Assembly (NCBI GenBank): GCA_003427395.1
Contig: BFEA01000074.1
Span: 1,300,147-1,325,790, forward strand
DNA: 25,644 nt
Direction: 5' to 3'
Source: Chara braunii
Lineage: Eukaryota; Streptophyta; Charophyceae; Charales; Characeae
Shown piece after piece: positions 10,580 to 20,521 of the stretch. Each line of letters starts with the position of its first letter. The stretch's first letter is position 1. The notes below the pieces were generated by a model. It had not been told where the DNA came from and did no database searches. It saw only the letters and a program-made list of their open reading frames with translations. The position numbers and the translations under genes are program-made.

Positions 10580-10985
10580 ATCCCTGAACCGGAGTCTAGC
10601 CCAAAGCAGCGTCCACCCCTTGTCTTGCTGCTTTCGCCCCCCGCCTTTTTTTTTTTTTTTTCTTTCCAAGTGATTATTCCTAGATGACTCGAGTTCTAAT
10701 CTATACTGCTTGCTCCCTTCCCCTACCCCTGAACCAGAGACTAGCCCAAAGCAGCGTCCACCCCTTGTCTTGCCGCTTTCGCCCCCCCCCCCCCCCCCCT
10801 TTTTTTTTTTTTTTCGTATTTTTTATTTTCAACTTCAATTCGATTTTAATGGTCCCTAAGTTTACGTGTATTTTTTTTGGAAATGAATATCTGTTGTTTG
10901 CCCCCCCCCCCCTTGTAAAAAAAAAAAACCCCCCCCCCCCCCCTTTTTTTTTATTTATTCCAAGTGATTATTCCTAGCTGACCCT
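10580..10985 (-). repeat. Duplicated unit upstream of LINE ORF1, with homopolymer insertion
   Basis: A block beginning CCCTGAACCGGAGTCTAGCC (10580) recurs from 10727, with the same order of submotifs: GCCCAAAGCAGCGTCCACCCC, a C-run then T-run, CCAAGTGATTATTCCTAG, and TGCTTGCTCCCTTCCC. The second copy contains an extra stretch, about 10815-10955, made of T-, C- and A-homopolymers. Position and orientation suggest monomers of a LINE 5' region, but this is inference. Confidence 0.65.
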
Positions 10986-10990
10986 ACTGC

Positions 10991-11244
10991 TTGCTCCCTT
11001 CCCTTTCCCACTCTCTTCTTACGTCCTTTCCCTTCTTTTCTACGCCTCTCAACTTTCCACTTCCCCTTCCTCCTTATGGCTCATGTCTTCGTCTTCCTTC
11101 GCCCCGTCCTATACTACTTGCTCCCTTCCGCTTCCCACTCTCTTCTTCCGCCCCGTCACCTTCCCTTCTTTTCTCTGCCTCACACCCTTCCGCTGCCCTT
11201 TCCTCCTTATGGCTCGTGATTTCGTCCTCCTATGCCCCGTTCCC
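10991..11244 (-). repeat. 127-bp pyrimidine-rich tandem repeat
   Basis: TTGCTCCCTT begins units at 10991 and 11118, a 127-bp period, with shared CTCTTCTT, TTCCCTTCTTTTCT and CCTCCTTATGGCTC blocks. The plus strand is nearly all C/T over hundreds of bases (purine-rich in the LINE sense). It lies directly upstream of the LINE and is a candidate for its promoter monomers. The long reading frames through it follow from low complexity. Confidence 0.65.
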
Positions 11245-11345
11245 TCTTCGTCCCTCTCCCTTTCACTTCCCTTGTCATGACCCGTTACTTTCCGTTCCTG
11301 TGCCACGACCCCCCCTCGTCACTCTCCCTCCCACTTTTCTTTCCC

Positions 11346-11834
11346 TATGGCCCGTTACTTTCCTTTCCTTTACCACGTCATCCCCTCCCTTTGTGACACG
11401 TCACTCTATCTTCCCACACTCTCCCCTGTGACCAGTATCGGACTCCCCTCCCCGTGTAAGGATAGAAGTCTTTTCACTTAACTACTCTAGAGCCAAAGTA
11501 TTCAGCTCTTGTCCATTGCAAGTCAGCGCCCGATGTTAAAGCTCCACCACCTATGATATGAAGAAGTGTTGACTTACCTCGTTCGTGAATGTAAACTTAG
11601 TAAAATGCCTCACCGTAAGAGATGATCCAACCTTCTTCTTGAATCCGTGTCAATGTCCTCACAACCCAGTGATGATAATCAGGCATTCGTATGACCCTTC
11701 ACTTTCCTATCCTTTGCCACATCTTCCCCTCCCTTTGTGACACGTCACCCTCTCTTCCCCCTCTCCCCTATGGCCAATAGCGGACTCCCCTCATCGTGTA
11801 AGGATAGAATTTCCGCTTCGCTAATCTAGAGCTG
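11346..11834 (-). repeat. Pair of about 147-bp direct repeats, 344 bp apart
   Basis: 11346-11495 and 11690-11834 share extended similarity, including CCCTCCCTTTGTGACACGTCA and CGTGTAAGGATAGAA, at an offset of 344 bp with small indels. The 195 bp between them (11496-11689) is not repeated in the window. This extends the tandem structure upstream of the LINE. Confidence 0.7.
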
Positions 11835-11899
11835 ACGCTTTCCGTTCTTCTCCTGACTTGACTCATTCAGCGTCTCTCACACCCTTCCCACCCCCCAAC

Positions 11900-12175
11900 G
11901 ATGGCTGTGTTGTGTGTCGATGCGCAGGACCCACGAGTCCCGCGCCGTTAAGCCCCTCCCGTAGCCCCGCCCCTCCACACTAGCACGATCCCCGTCGTTG
12001 CGTCCGTAGGCACTCTCCACTTGCGTCCCGGATTACGTTACCAGTCGTCGCGTGTCGCGCCCGACAGCGCTTACCACTTTCGCCCAGTTGATGTCACCTT
12101 CGTTGACCTGTTCCCCGGCGTAGCGCCAGTACAACGCTCCCGTCATGCGCTAACCCGGCGGCACAGTCGGTCTTT
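11900..12175. promoter_or_regulatory. CpG-dense segment, possible promoter region
   Basis: About 31 CpG dinucleotides occur in 11941-12176, far denser than the flanks. It lies between the tandem repeats upstream of the LINE and the proline-type minisatellite. It may be an internal LINE promoter or the control region of an unrecognised transcript. No TATA box or open frame supports a specific start. Confidence 0.35.
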
Positions 12176-12249
12176 TTTAGTCTATTTCCTATACTCCATC
12201 TTTTTCGCTCCTTTTTTGTCCCTTTTTTAACTTTCTGCCGCTCGTCCCT

Positions 12250-12960
12250 TCTTATTGCTCCTACTTCTCCTCCTACTTTTCCTCCCTGTGCTCCTGCCAC
12301 TTCTATTCCTGCCCCTTCTCCTACTCCTGCTCCTACGCCTGCTCCTACTCCTGTTCCTACGCCTGCTCCTGGTTCTACTCCTTTTCCTACGCCTGCTCCT
12401 GGTTCTACTCCTGTTCCTATGCCTGCACCTGGTTCTACTCCTGTTCCTACGCCTGCTCCTACTCCTACTCCTACTCCTGTTCCTACGCCTGCTCCTGGTC
12501 CAACTGCTACTAGTAATTCTCTTCTCCTACTACTGCTACTATACTGCCACTAGTCCTGCTCCTACTCCTGTTCCTACGCCTGCTCCTGGTCCTACTCCTG
12601 TTCCTATGCCTGCTCCTACTCCTACTCCTGTTCCTCCACCTGCTCCTGGTCCTACTGCTACTAGTAATTCTCTTCTCCTACCACTCCTACTATACTGCCA
12701 CTAGTCCTGCTCCTACTCCTGTTCTCTTCGCCGACTGCTGTTCCTACGCCTGCTCCTGGTCCTACTCCTGTTCCTATGCCTGCTCCTACTCCTACTCCTA
12801 CTACTGTTCCTACGCCTGCTCCTGGTCCTACTCCTGTTCCTACGCCTTCTCCTACTCCTACTTCTACTCCTACTCCTGCTCCTGTTCCTATGCCTGCTCC
12901 TGGTTCTACTCCTGTTCCTACGCCTGCTCCTGGTCCTCATGCTTGTCCTCGAACCCCTGC
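12250..12960. repeat. CCTRYT-based minisatellite with 151-bp higher-order duplication
   Basis: Arrays of CCTGCTCCTACTCCTGTTCCTACG variants. A spacer containing TAGTAATTCTCTTCTCCTAC recurs at 12511 and 12662 (151-bp period). One plus-strand frame reads as [11 protein letters not shown]-type repeats, like hydroxyproline-rich wall proteins, but each spacer ends in a stop (YCH then TAG) and there is no credible start or signal peptide. The minus strand gives Arg/Ser-rich frames that are equally a by-product. It is annotated as a repeat; a decayed proline-rich gene is possible but unproven. Confidence 0.75.
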
Positions 12961-13083
12961 TCGTACAATACTGCTTCCGTCCCTCCTCCATTTTCTTCAT
13001 TCTGCTGAAGTCTTTGTTGTGCTATCCTGTTGAAAACCTGACAATAGTTTTATTTTTGGGGAAGGGGGGGCGGAGGATTGAGG

Positions 13084-13215
13084 ACCAACAGTCTCGATCC
13101 TTTTCCACCGGCAAGCCAGGAACAATAATATAAAGCAGACACTTTCACAGGTTACGGCCCAGAGAAGCTGGAACCGCATTGATTGCTCCTTCAAGGAGTA
13201 GCTGTCCTTTACGCC
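13084..13215 (-). repeat. Second copy of a LINE 3'-end-like motif
   Basis: TTCCACCGGCAAG at 13102 and GCATTGATTGCTCC at 13176 recur in the same order and orientation at 2585 and 2668, followed in both by a GGAG...CTGTC block. On the minus strand the segment downstream (13040-13070) contains AAAATAAAA and could end a transcript. It is probably a 5'-truncated relative of the LINE 3' end or another shared retro-insert. Confidence 0.5.
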
Positions 13216-13524
13216 CAAACATTCCACAATGGCCCTTGTCGATCGTTATTCCTCCGTTCTCCCTGAACGAAATACGCAGAAGAACACTTGCAAGCTACTC
13301 CTCTCAGCCTGCAGTCCATCTTACTGACCGATCTTTAAGGCTTCTTGTAGAACCTGAAAGGAACTCTAAAAAGGGAAATCTTAAAGACCAGACACTTCGT
13401 GATAAACTTTAATAATGGTAACGAGTCAATAACGACCCAGCAGCCCTGTTGAAAAAAGAAGGGCAGCCTGGCACACCTATGGGTGCCAAAACTGGCTGAT
13501 GTGTAACAGTCGAATGAACTTGCA
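13216..13524. other. Unassigned stretch
   Basis: No recognisable gene, RNA or repeat. A short plus-strand frame at 13179-13412 shows no domain. Confidence 0.4.
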
Positions 13525-13840
13525 TCTGTGAATTAGGGGTATTTGTAGGGTTTCTGAGGGCTGCCTTCTGCATGCGGTTCAATCAATATTACGAGCCCCA
13601 AAGGCGCATATTACTACGATATTACCCTGCAAATTGCTGCAATGGTCTGTTTTAGGCAATTTTTATTACGTCACACCCAGTTTCTGTGAATTAGGGGTAT
13701 TTGTAGGGTTTCTGAGGGCTGCCTTCTGCATGCGGTTCAATCAATATTACGAGCCCCAAAGGCGCATATTACTACGATATTACCCTGCAAATTGCTGCAA
13801 TGGTCTGTTTTAGGCAATTTTTATTACGTCACATCCAGTT
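13525..13840. repeat. 158-bp tandem duplication, near identical
   Basis: 13525-13682 and 13683-13840 are head-to-tail copies of one 158-bp unit. The only difference I found is C/T near the end (CACACCCAGTT versus CACATCCAGTT). The near identity implies a very recent duplication or homogenisation, or an assembly duplication. No coding function is seen. Confidence 0.92.
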
Positions 13841-14821
<981 letters not shown>

Positions 14822-14824
<3 letters not shown>

Positions 14825-14930
14825 CAACTGCAACTGAACTCAATGTGCGATGCTTTACTTTCATAGTGAACGCATTGAGCACATGGCATACGGAATTGTC
14901 GTGATCATCCTGCTACCTCCTGCTCAGATG
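14822..14930 (-). repeat. 3' pseudo-LTR of the Penelope-like element
   Basis: A 109-bp direct repeat matching 20417-20525 at 98 of 109 positions with no indel. On its outer side it meets (GA)n. Pseudo-LTRs of this kind arise when Penelope-like elements insert as partial tandem copies. Confidence 0.9.
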
Positions 14931-15739
14931 ATCATCACAGCCACTATCTGCAATATATATAGTGAACTCAAACGTGCCCTCTCCTGCCTTCATCGCACGT
15001 CACAATCACCCTCTCTCCCTATCGTAAGATCAACGTGTGCATTTCCATCCCTCCGATCTATGTCTGAAATTCCAGATCAACGTTCAGTCGGTAGCCCAAG
15101 GCTTTCCAGCCGGCTGTATCTAGTCCTGTACCATATGCTTGTACTAGCTACCTGTCCCGTTTCCAGTGTATGTGATGATCTTCGCCTGCCTCCGTTAGTG
15201 TATATACTTATGCCCCCGCAGGCTGACATTCCATTTCCAAGTGAACTCAATCATCCATCACGTGCTCTGCCCAAATTTCCACCTTGTTGTATACCATGGA
15301 TACGTCAGAGCTAGGAATTCAAGCAATGTCAATCGTCTTGTTGTTTATATTCCTGATTGACCTGGTGTAAGTGTCGACATGCGAGTTACCTGCGCTTGAC
15401 CAACCACCTTCCTTCTCCATTGATCCCATCTTGTAGATAGGAAAATACTTTGAGGTCCCATTCATCCGATCCACTCGTGTCCCACCCAAGCGTATGTTCG
15501 CACCATCTCTCCCTTTACATGCCGAAAGGGGACTTCCTGTGTTCTGCAGCTTACCGAATTTTTGCCCTTGCCATGAAGTACTATCGGGTGTAAGCAGGCA
15601 TAGAAAACAGTGTTCATGCATGTTGTTGGTACCCTTCCACTGTCCAGTCCAAATTTTCATTTTGTCCTCGATTAATCTCGTACTCAGTGCTATACTCCGC
15701 TATTGGTCTTACGGGCATAATCTGTTTGTATTCCGTCAT

Positions 15740-17126
15740 ACGAGAGGATTTGATAATGACGTATTTTTGAAGTTATTTACCAAAATTTTTGTATCTATAT
15801 TTCTACAATTCTGGACGAATGCATTAACTGCAGTCATAATGACATTATCTGGATAATCTAACTGTCTCAGTTCTTCAACCACCGAAAATAAGACTTGTGG
15901 CACATTATGCACATTATATGTATTTGCCACAATGCGATGGATTGTCACTATTATCGTGAGGAGTTTAGTCCTTACAGAACCCAAACCCTTGAAATGGCAC
16001 AGAGTCCGATAAGATCCCCTTAACTCCTCCTCGAGCGCATTCTCATTCTTCATTCTATGTGTACACTTCAGGAGAGTTTCCATTTCCGATTTGGACATTG
16101 TGGTTTCTAAATGTTTCTCTTCCCGCGCATTAATATGTGGTATGCACTCCAATTTCAAAGAACTGTGATCGCATGATTGAAACGAGTCCAAAATTTGTCC
16201 AGCTTGTAGTTTGTCTCTATTATCAGTTATTATTGCAATCATCACATCATTCACAAATCGCCAGCCGTGCACCCATCAGTATCTCTTTGATCACATCATT
16301 CAAAGACTTTTGTCTGCGCGTAATGATGACATCCATTTATATTCATCATAAGCACATACCAAATTGGCAATGGGAGGGTTTGATCCCTTTCCCATCAGTA
16401 CCTCTTTGATCTGGCGTAATAATTTGCCTTGCAGTACAAAGTACGAATGTTTGATATCATAGAACAATAAATCAATTAATTGCTCAATCTTTACTGTTCT
16501 CCACCCCCATGGCCCATTTGCTTTCCCATAATTCATGTATTTTCCGTGTACTTTGTAGCATAGGTGTTTTCTTCTTCTTCCTTTAATGTTGATGATCATC
16601 CATTGCATGGCGTTAAGGATATGTGTGTGATCCAAGTTGGAAAACATATCCTTAACGTCATATGTGGAACATATGAGTTCAACATGTGTTCCAAACATAT
16701 CCATAACCAGTCTGTTGCATAGTTGCAATTTCAGTACTAATTGATTTGTCCCATGTAGAATAAAACCCACCTATTGCCGCTTACACAAAAAATTATGCCT
16801 GCCAAAACCTTTGAAGCAGCTCCTGAGGGCTCATTATACGTTGGGACAATCAGTCTCCTTCTCGTCACATCTTTATTCTTTGAGATCGTATATGCCGATC
16901 TATACGACTCGTTCTTATCCCATTCTGCTACCCGTTCAATCCCATGCCAGTGTATGTATTCATAGCCTGTAACATAATATCTTTTTGGCTCAACTCCACC
17001 ACTTCATCCTGAGCCGAGTCAAAGAAAAAATATCGTGTTACTTCCCAACAGGCAGGAGCACATTCCATGTAGGTTTCCCCGGTATTTTTGTCCAGTGGGA
17101 TCGAATCAAATGATGTAGTCGTTATT
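15740..17126 (-). other. Reverse transcriptase domain of the Penelope-like element
   Basis: The fingers-palm-thumb region in three frames: 17126-16930, 16930-16300 and 16272-15736. Motif A TYDVKDMFSNLDH and motif B MGKGSNPPIANL with a following Glu (CAYDE) are typical of Penelope-like and telomerase-related RTs. Motif C reads FVND instead of the expected F/YxDD, so the first catalytic Asp of the pair is Asn (codon 16249-16251). Between motifs A and B there is about 80 residues, compatible with an inserted fingers segment, but I could not confirm an IFD by alignment. Confidence 0.78.
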
Positions 17127-17974
17127 TCAACACGAGAACCTCAGAGACGTGAAATCCCGCATTTTGTGTGTGATCCCATGATAAACATTCATCCACATGT
17201 GGTATCTCCACTGGCGAGACAAGCATGGATTGAGGAATCTGATATATAGTGTGCATACTTGTTCTTGTATTTCATGTTTCCCAATTTGATTATCTATGAT
17301 TGGTACATTTTTTGCATTATAGATTAACTCATTCGATGTGATTTCACTTAATCTGCATGACATAGGTCCATCTCTCTTTGGTAGTGTCATCCGATCACAA
17401 AAACAATCCGCCGAATCCGGTTGCTTTGAGCTTATCAACATGTGATTATGCAGGTATTCCCCCACTGTCTTAGCCTTACGGAACATGACGTGTGCTCTCT
17501 CTGCTAAATCCTGAGCCAGCTCACCATGCCTTATATTTTTGCAGATTGCCACTTCCACTGCTAATCTCGTGCGCTTTGGATGTATGGTGTCCGGATATGG
17601 GGTCTTAAATATAAGTCTTCGACGTATATTAAATCCAAACTTCCACATTGCGATCCTTGGGAACATCCCTTTTACAGTTTCTCGCTGTTTCTTTTCGTGG
17701 AATGATTCCATCTGCACAAATAACTATAATATTTCGGACATCGAAAGCTTGTACATATCTCGTCCAATCCACGGTGCTCGTAGGCAGTTAGTAGCATATT
17801 CCGGAGCTTGTTCGTTTTTGGTACGATTACTCCGGTATATATTAATTTAATAACATCAGTAATGCTCCCTTTTCCATCAGTTGTCTGCATTCTCGGAGCA
17901 TATACTGTACTGCATTGATTTCGATGATTGATGATCCGTAGTTTCGCTTGATCACCTTCCACTTTTCTATCCAA
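17127..17974 (-). other. CxC linker region between nuclease and RT
   Basis: Two overlapping frames (17974-17672 and 17717-17127). The second contains DCFCDRM, a CxC motif at 17397-17405, placed between the GIY-YIG and RT as in N-terminal-EN+ Penelope-like elements. Upstream residues include YTGVIVPKTNK and KYYSY, with no recognised domain. Confidence 0.7.
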
Positions 17975-18119
17975 ATTTCACCCACTATACACTTTATGTG
18001 AACTTTAGGTTGGAGTAAAGGAAGTAATTTCATAGTTAAACAACATTGGAAGATGGTTGATTTTATTACGTTTATACATCTTTGTTTCCGCTTCTTCGTT
18101 TCCGCTTCTTCATTTCCGC

Positions 18120-18539
18120 TTTGCTCGCTTCTTCTTGATCCTCCCTCTCATATTCAAATATAGATTAAATCTCTTAATTAATGTGTTCTCCATTGTAGAA
18201 ATTTCATTTTCTGACACCAAACCAAATCGGGATTAATACATATCTTGCCCATCCGTACTTCAATAGCCAACTGTAAAGCTTTTGTGTAGCTAAGACATCG
18301 AAAGTTCGTGTTTGCCACTTCGTTTTCTTTCGCTTCCCTGAATTTCGAGCTAGATTTATATGTTCCTAAAATCTTTTATCTACCTTCCTTCCCGTCTTTC
18401 CAAGATAGAAATGACGACACCATGGGAATATTAGGACATAAATGCAATTAGATGTTGTCAAAAGATTTTCAAGTATTTCGGTTTGTTGTGCCCATAGACC
18501 TACGAAGGTACTTGCCCATGGTATTTGTCCATCAACAAC
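18120..18539 (-). other. GIY-YIG endonuclease domain (N-terminal to RT)
   Basis: Too broken to appear as one open frame. From 18539 one frame reads VVDGQIPWASTFVG...ILENLL, then NCIYVL (GIY position, Cys for Gly, 18438-18446) and FYLGKTGR (YIG position, 18410-18387). KRF, then TAG at 18366-18368, then EHINLA follow, giving the conserved Arg and His. After a frameshift near 18215, VSENEISTMENTLIKRFN and LYLN supply the catalytic Glu (18188-18190) and the terminal Asn. Only one Cys lies between the GIY and YIG positions, so the CCHH zinc site of canonical Penelope nucleases seems absent, as reported for Chlamys. Confidence 0.82.
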
Positions 18540-18689
18540 AAACAATTATGAATGCTAACCTGTAAATACGATTTACTTCATGACACTCGTTCACTTTCGG
18601 CTCTTACCCAATAACTCAAGGCGTCAGCATAGTCTATGTAATAACGTCCACTTCTTGCTCGTCATCGTACTACATGTACCTACCTTCTT

Positions 18690-19147
18690 GTCAGTTCCTC
18701 GACACTTGTGTCATCAAATGATGATGTTGCAGTATCTCCCTTTTCTCCGCTGTCCTCTGAATCAGCCCCATCGTCCTCTTCGTCGCTTTATGATAGCGAC
18801 TCCTCTGGATAAAGTCGGGATTTGTCGATTGAGTCCCGTGCGAAGTTTGTTCCTCCATATTGTATCGGTGTCGGTACCTTGCGAAGCACAGCCATCGCTT
18901 GTGCCTTGTCAATGTAACGAACTTCATGTAGTTTACAAAGCGCCTTGATGTCATCAAATCGTAAACGAAGGAATTGAGCTTCGGATATAGGTTCAAGCCC
19001 GAAGTTAATATTTTGCTTGGCTTTGTCATTCGCCTGGAATTTCTTTGTCGTGGTGCGTGCTACTATCTTATTGGCTCGATGCGATGTCTGAATCCGCACA
19101 GGTCCTGGTGTCAGCGATCGAGTTCTCCTCTTCGTGCCAGGTGTCAA
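18690..19147 (-). other. SAP-like DNA-binding motif and acidic linker of the Penelope-like ORF
   Basis: In the frame starting at 19147, residues about 60-90 (18970-18878) read FLRLRFDDIKALCKLHEVRY then KAQAMAVLRK. This fits the SAP helix-turn-helix pattern (leucine-rich helix, Gly/Asn turn replaced here by EVRY, second helix). After a TAA at 18788 the same frame continues SDEEDDGADSEDSGEKGD, a strongly acidic stretch. SAP motifs bind AT-rich or scaffold DNA; a targeting role here is inference. Confidence 0.5.
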
Positions 19148-19400
19148 TGACGTCGGAAGAGGCCGTGCTGGTGCTAGTATTTATGACTTGGCTGGGTGCG
19201 TAGTTTCTTCGACACCCCTTTCACTGCTGCCAACTCATATTTCATCAGCTTCATCTCGCTAACCTCCCAGGTGTCACTGACACCGGAAGAGATCATGCTG
19301 GTGCTGGTGTTTATGAGTCGGTTGGGGTGCGTAGTTTCTTCAACGCCCCTTTCACTGCCGCCAACTCATATCTCATCAGCTTCATCTCGCTAACCTCCCT
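19139..19400 (-). repeat. About 130-bp tandem duplication inside the Penelope-like N-terminal ORF
   Basis: 19139-19268 and 19269-19400 are about 90% identical, with GTGCGTAGTTTCTTC at 19196 and 19327. On the minus strand both encode VSEMKLM(R/K)YELAAVKG. The unit is not a multiple of three, so it helped break the frame. The first repeat differs more from a coding pattern. Confidence 0.8.
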
Positions 19401-20416
19401 CCGGATATCACCAACATCTAGTGCCATCTTGTCCACTTTATCACCATCCATCATCACTCCCTCATTAGCTTTGGCTCCAATCTTCTCTGGTATCTTCCCG
19501 TCATTCATCGCACTCTTTCCATTCTGCTTGCCTGTTGCTTTCGGTAAGGCCACGTCAATCGCCTTGTCAGTCACCCCTTGAGTTGCTCAATCGAGATTGG
19601 TGGTGATTCTTTCTTCTTCGTGGCCTTCAACTCTTCTATCTTCTCGGTTAATCGTTCAACCTGTTTCTTGATTCGATCAACATCCCTTCACAGGGCAAAG
19701 ATTTCCTCCTTCAGCTCAGCTGTAAACCACACTCTGTTTCCAGGAGATGGGAAGTCATTCTGCCAAGGTGCACGTGGCTGATGTTTGCCACCTCTGCTTG
19801 GTGACTCCGACATCACCCTGCGTCTTGGTGAATGTGACTTGGATTGGTGTTTACGTGGTGATCTTGATCGTCCATGTCTCGCCCGCTTTCTTCCATGAGA
19901 GGAATCTGATGATGAAGACGATGAATATCTTCTTCTTTGATCGGATGATGAGCGCAAAAGCACCATCGTACACACTGATTCTCGAACGCCATGCCCAAGT
20001 CATACGATAACACACGATACCTACAAATGTCAATACAACCACAGAATATCATGATGATCAAACGTCTTAATGTACGGAAAACCCGTGTTAAGATATCGCG
20101 CCCTTGATCGATAATAAACATTACAACAATTGCTCCAGATATACAGTGAACAAAATCAACGCTCTGATATCAAAATTAAGAATTGGCCCATCGCACTCCC
20201 TGCATGATATGACTTGACAAATCATTAGCATCGAGTCTATCGACACATGACAACCATGAAACGATTGTGCGTTCATCAACCACAGATAAACGACACCTGG
20301 TATGACACACAATTAGAAATGAAGCCAAAGTATATCATAAGGTAAATGAACATACTGTATTAGTGCCGATCTTCATGGGTAGGCTCCAGCAAGTTCAAGG
20401 CCCCGTGCGCAGAGAT

Positions 20417-20521
20417 AAGCAACTGCAACTGAACTCAATGTGCGAGGCTTTACTTTCACAGTGAACACATTGAGTACATGGCATACGACACTGTCATGAT
20501 CATCCTTCTGCCCCCTGCTCA

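Larger units (their letters stand above)
15319..19975 (-). pseudogene. Penelope-like polyprotein: RS/SAP region, GIY-YIG, CxC, reverse transcriptase
   Basis: A decayed coding region for an endonuclease-reverse transcriptase. From the N-terminus (about 19975): an RS-rich basic stretch, a coiled coil (to about 19590), a SAP-like helix pair (18970-18878), an acidic stretch (18790-18690), GIY-YIG, CxC and RT. The RT shows RRRLIVPTYNEPSG (about 16880-16840), motif A TYDVKDMF (Asp at 16657-16659), motif B LMGKGSNPPIANL (about 16398-16363) and motif C RFVNDV (16243-16260). The thumb continues to 15736; 15319-15660 may be the C-terminus but shows no recognised fold. Frames change at least near 18215, 17680-17720, 17126, 16930 and 16260-16306, and several stops occur. 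Upstream of 19975 no credible start was found, so the true 5' end of the ORF is unknown. Confidence 0.75.

Noticed and set aside
10991-11431. A 146-codon proline/serine-rich plus-strand protein
   Set aside because: The frame lies in a C/T-biased tandem repeat where several frames stay open, and there is no domain.
12713-13000. Arg/Ser-rich minus-strand frame resembling an RS splicing domain
   Set aside because: It is the antisense reading of the CCTRYT minisatellite, with no flanking domain or start context.
2585-13215. The pair of matching motifs as LTRs of one 10.5-kb element
   Set aside because: Only short blocks match, with no common boundaries, and the LINE between them has its own A-tail.
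18560-18680. A spliceosomal intron between the acidic stretch and GIY-YIG of the Penelope-like ORF
   Set aside because: Plausible GT and AG sites exist, but joining them does not restore an open frame into the nuclease domain.
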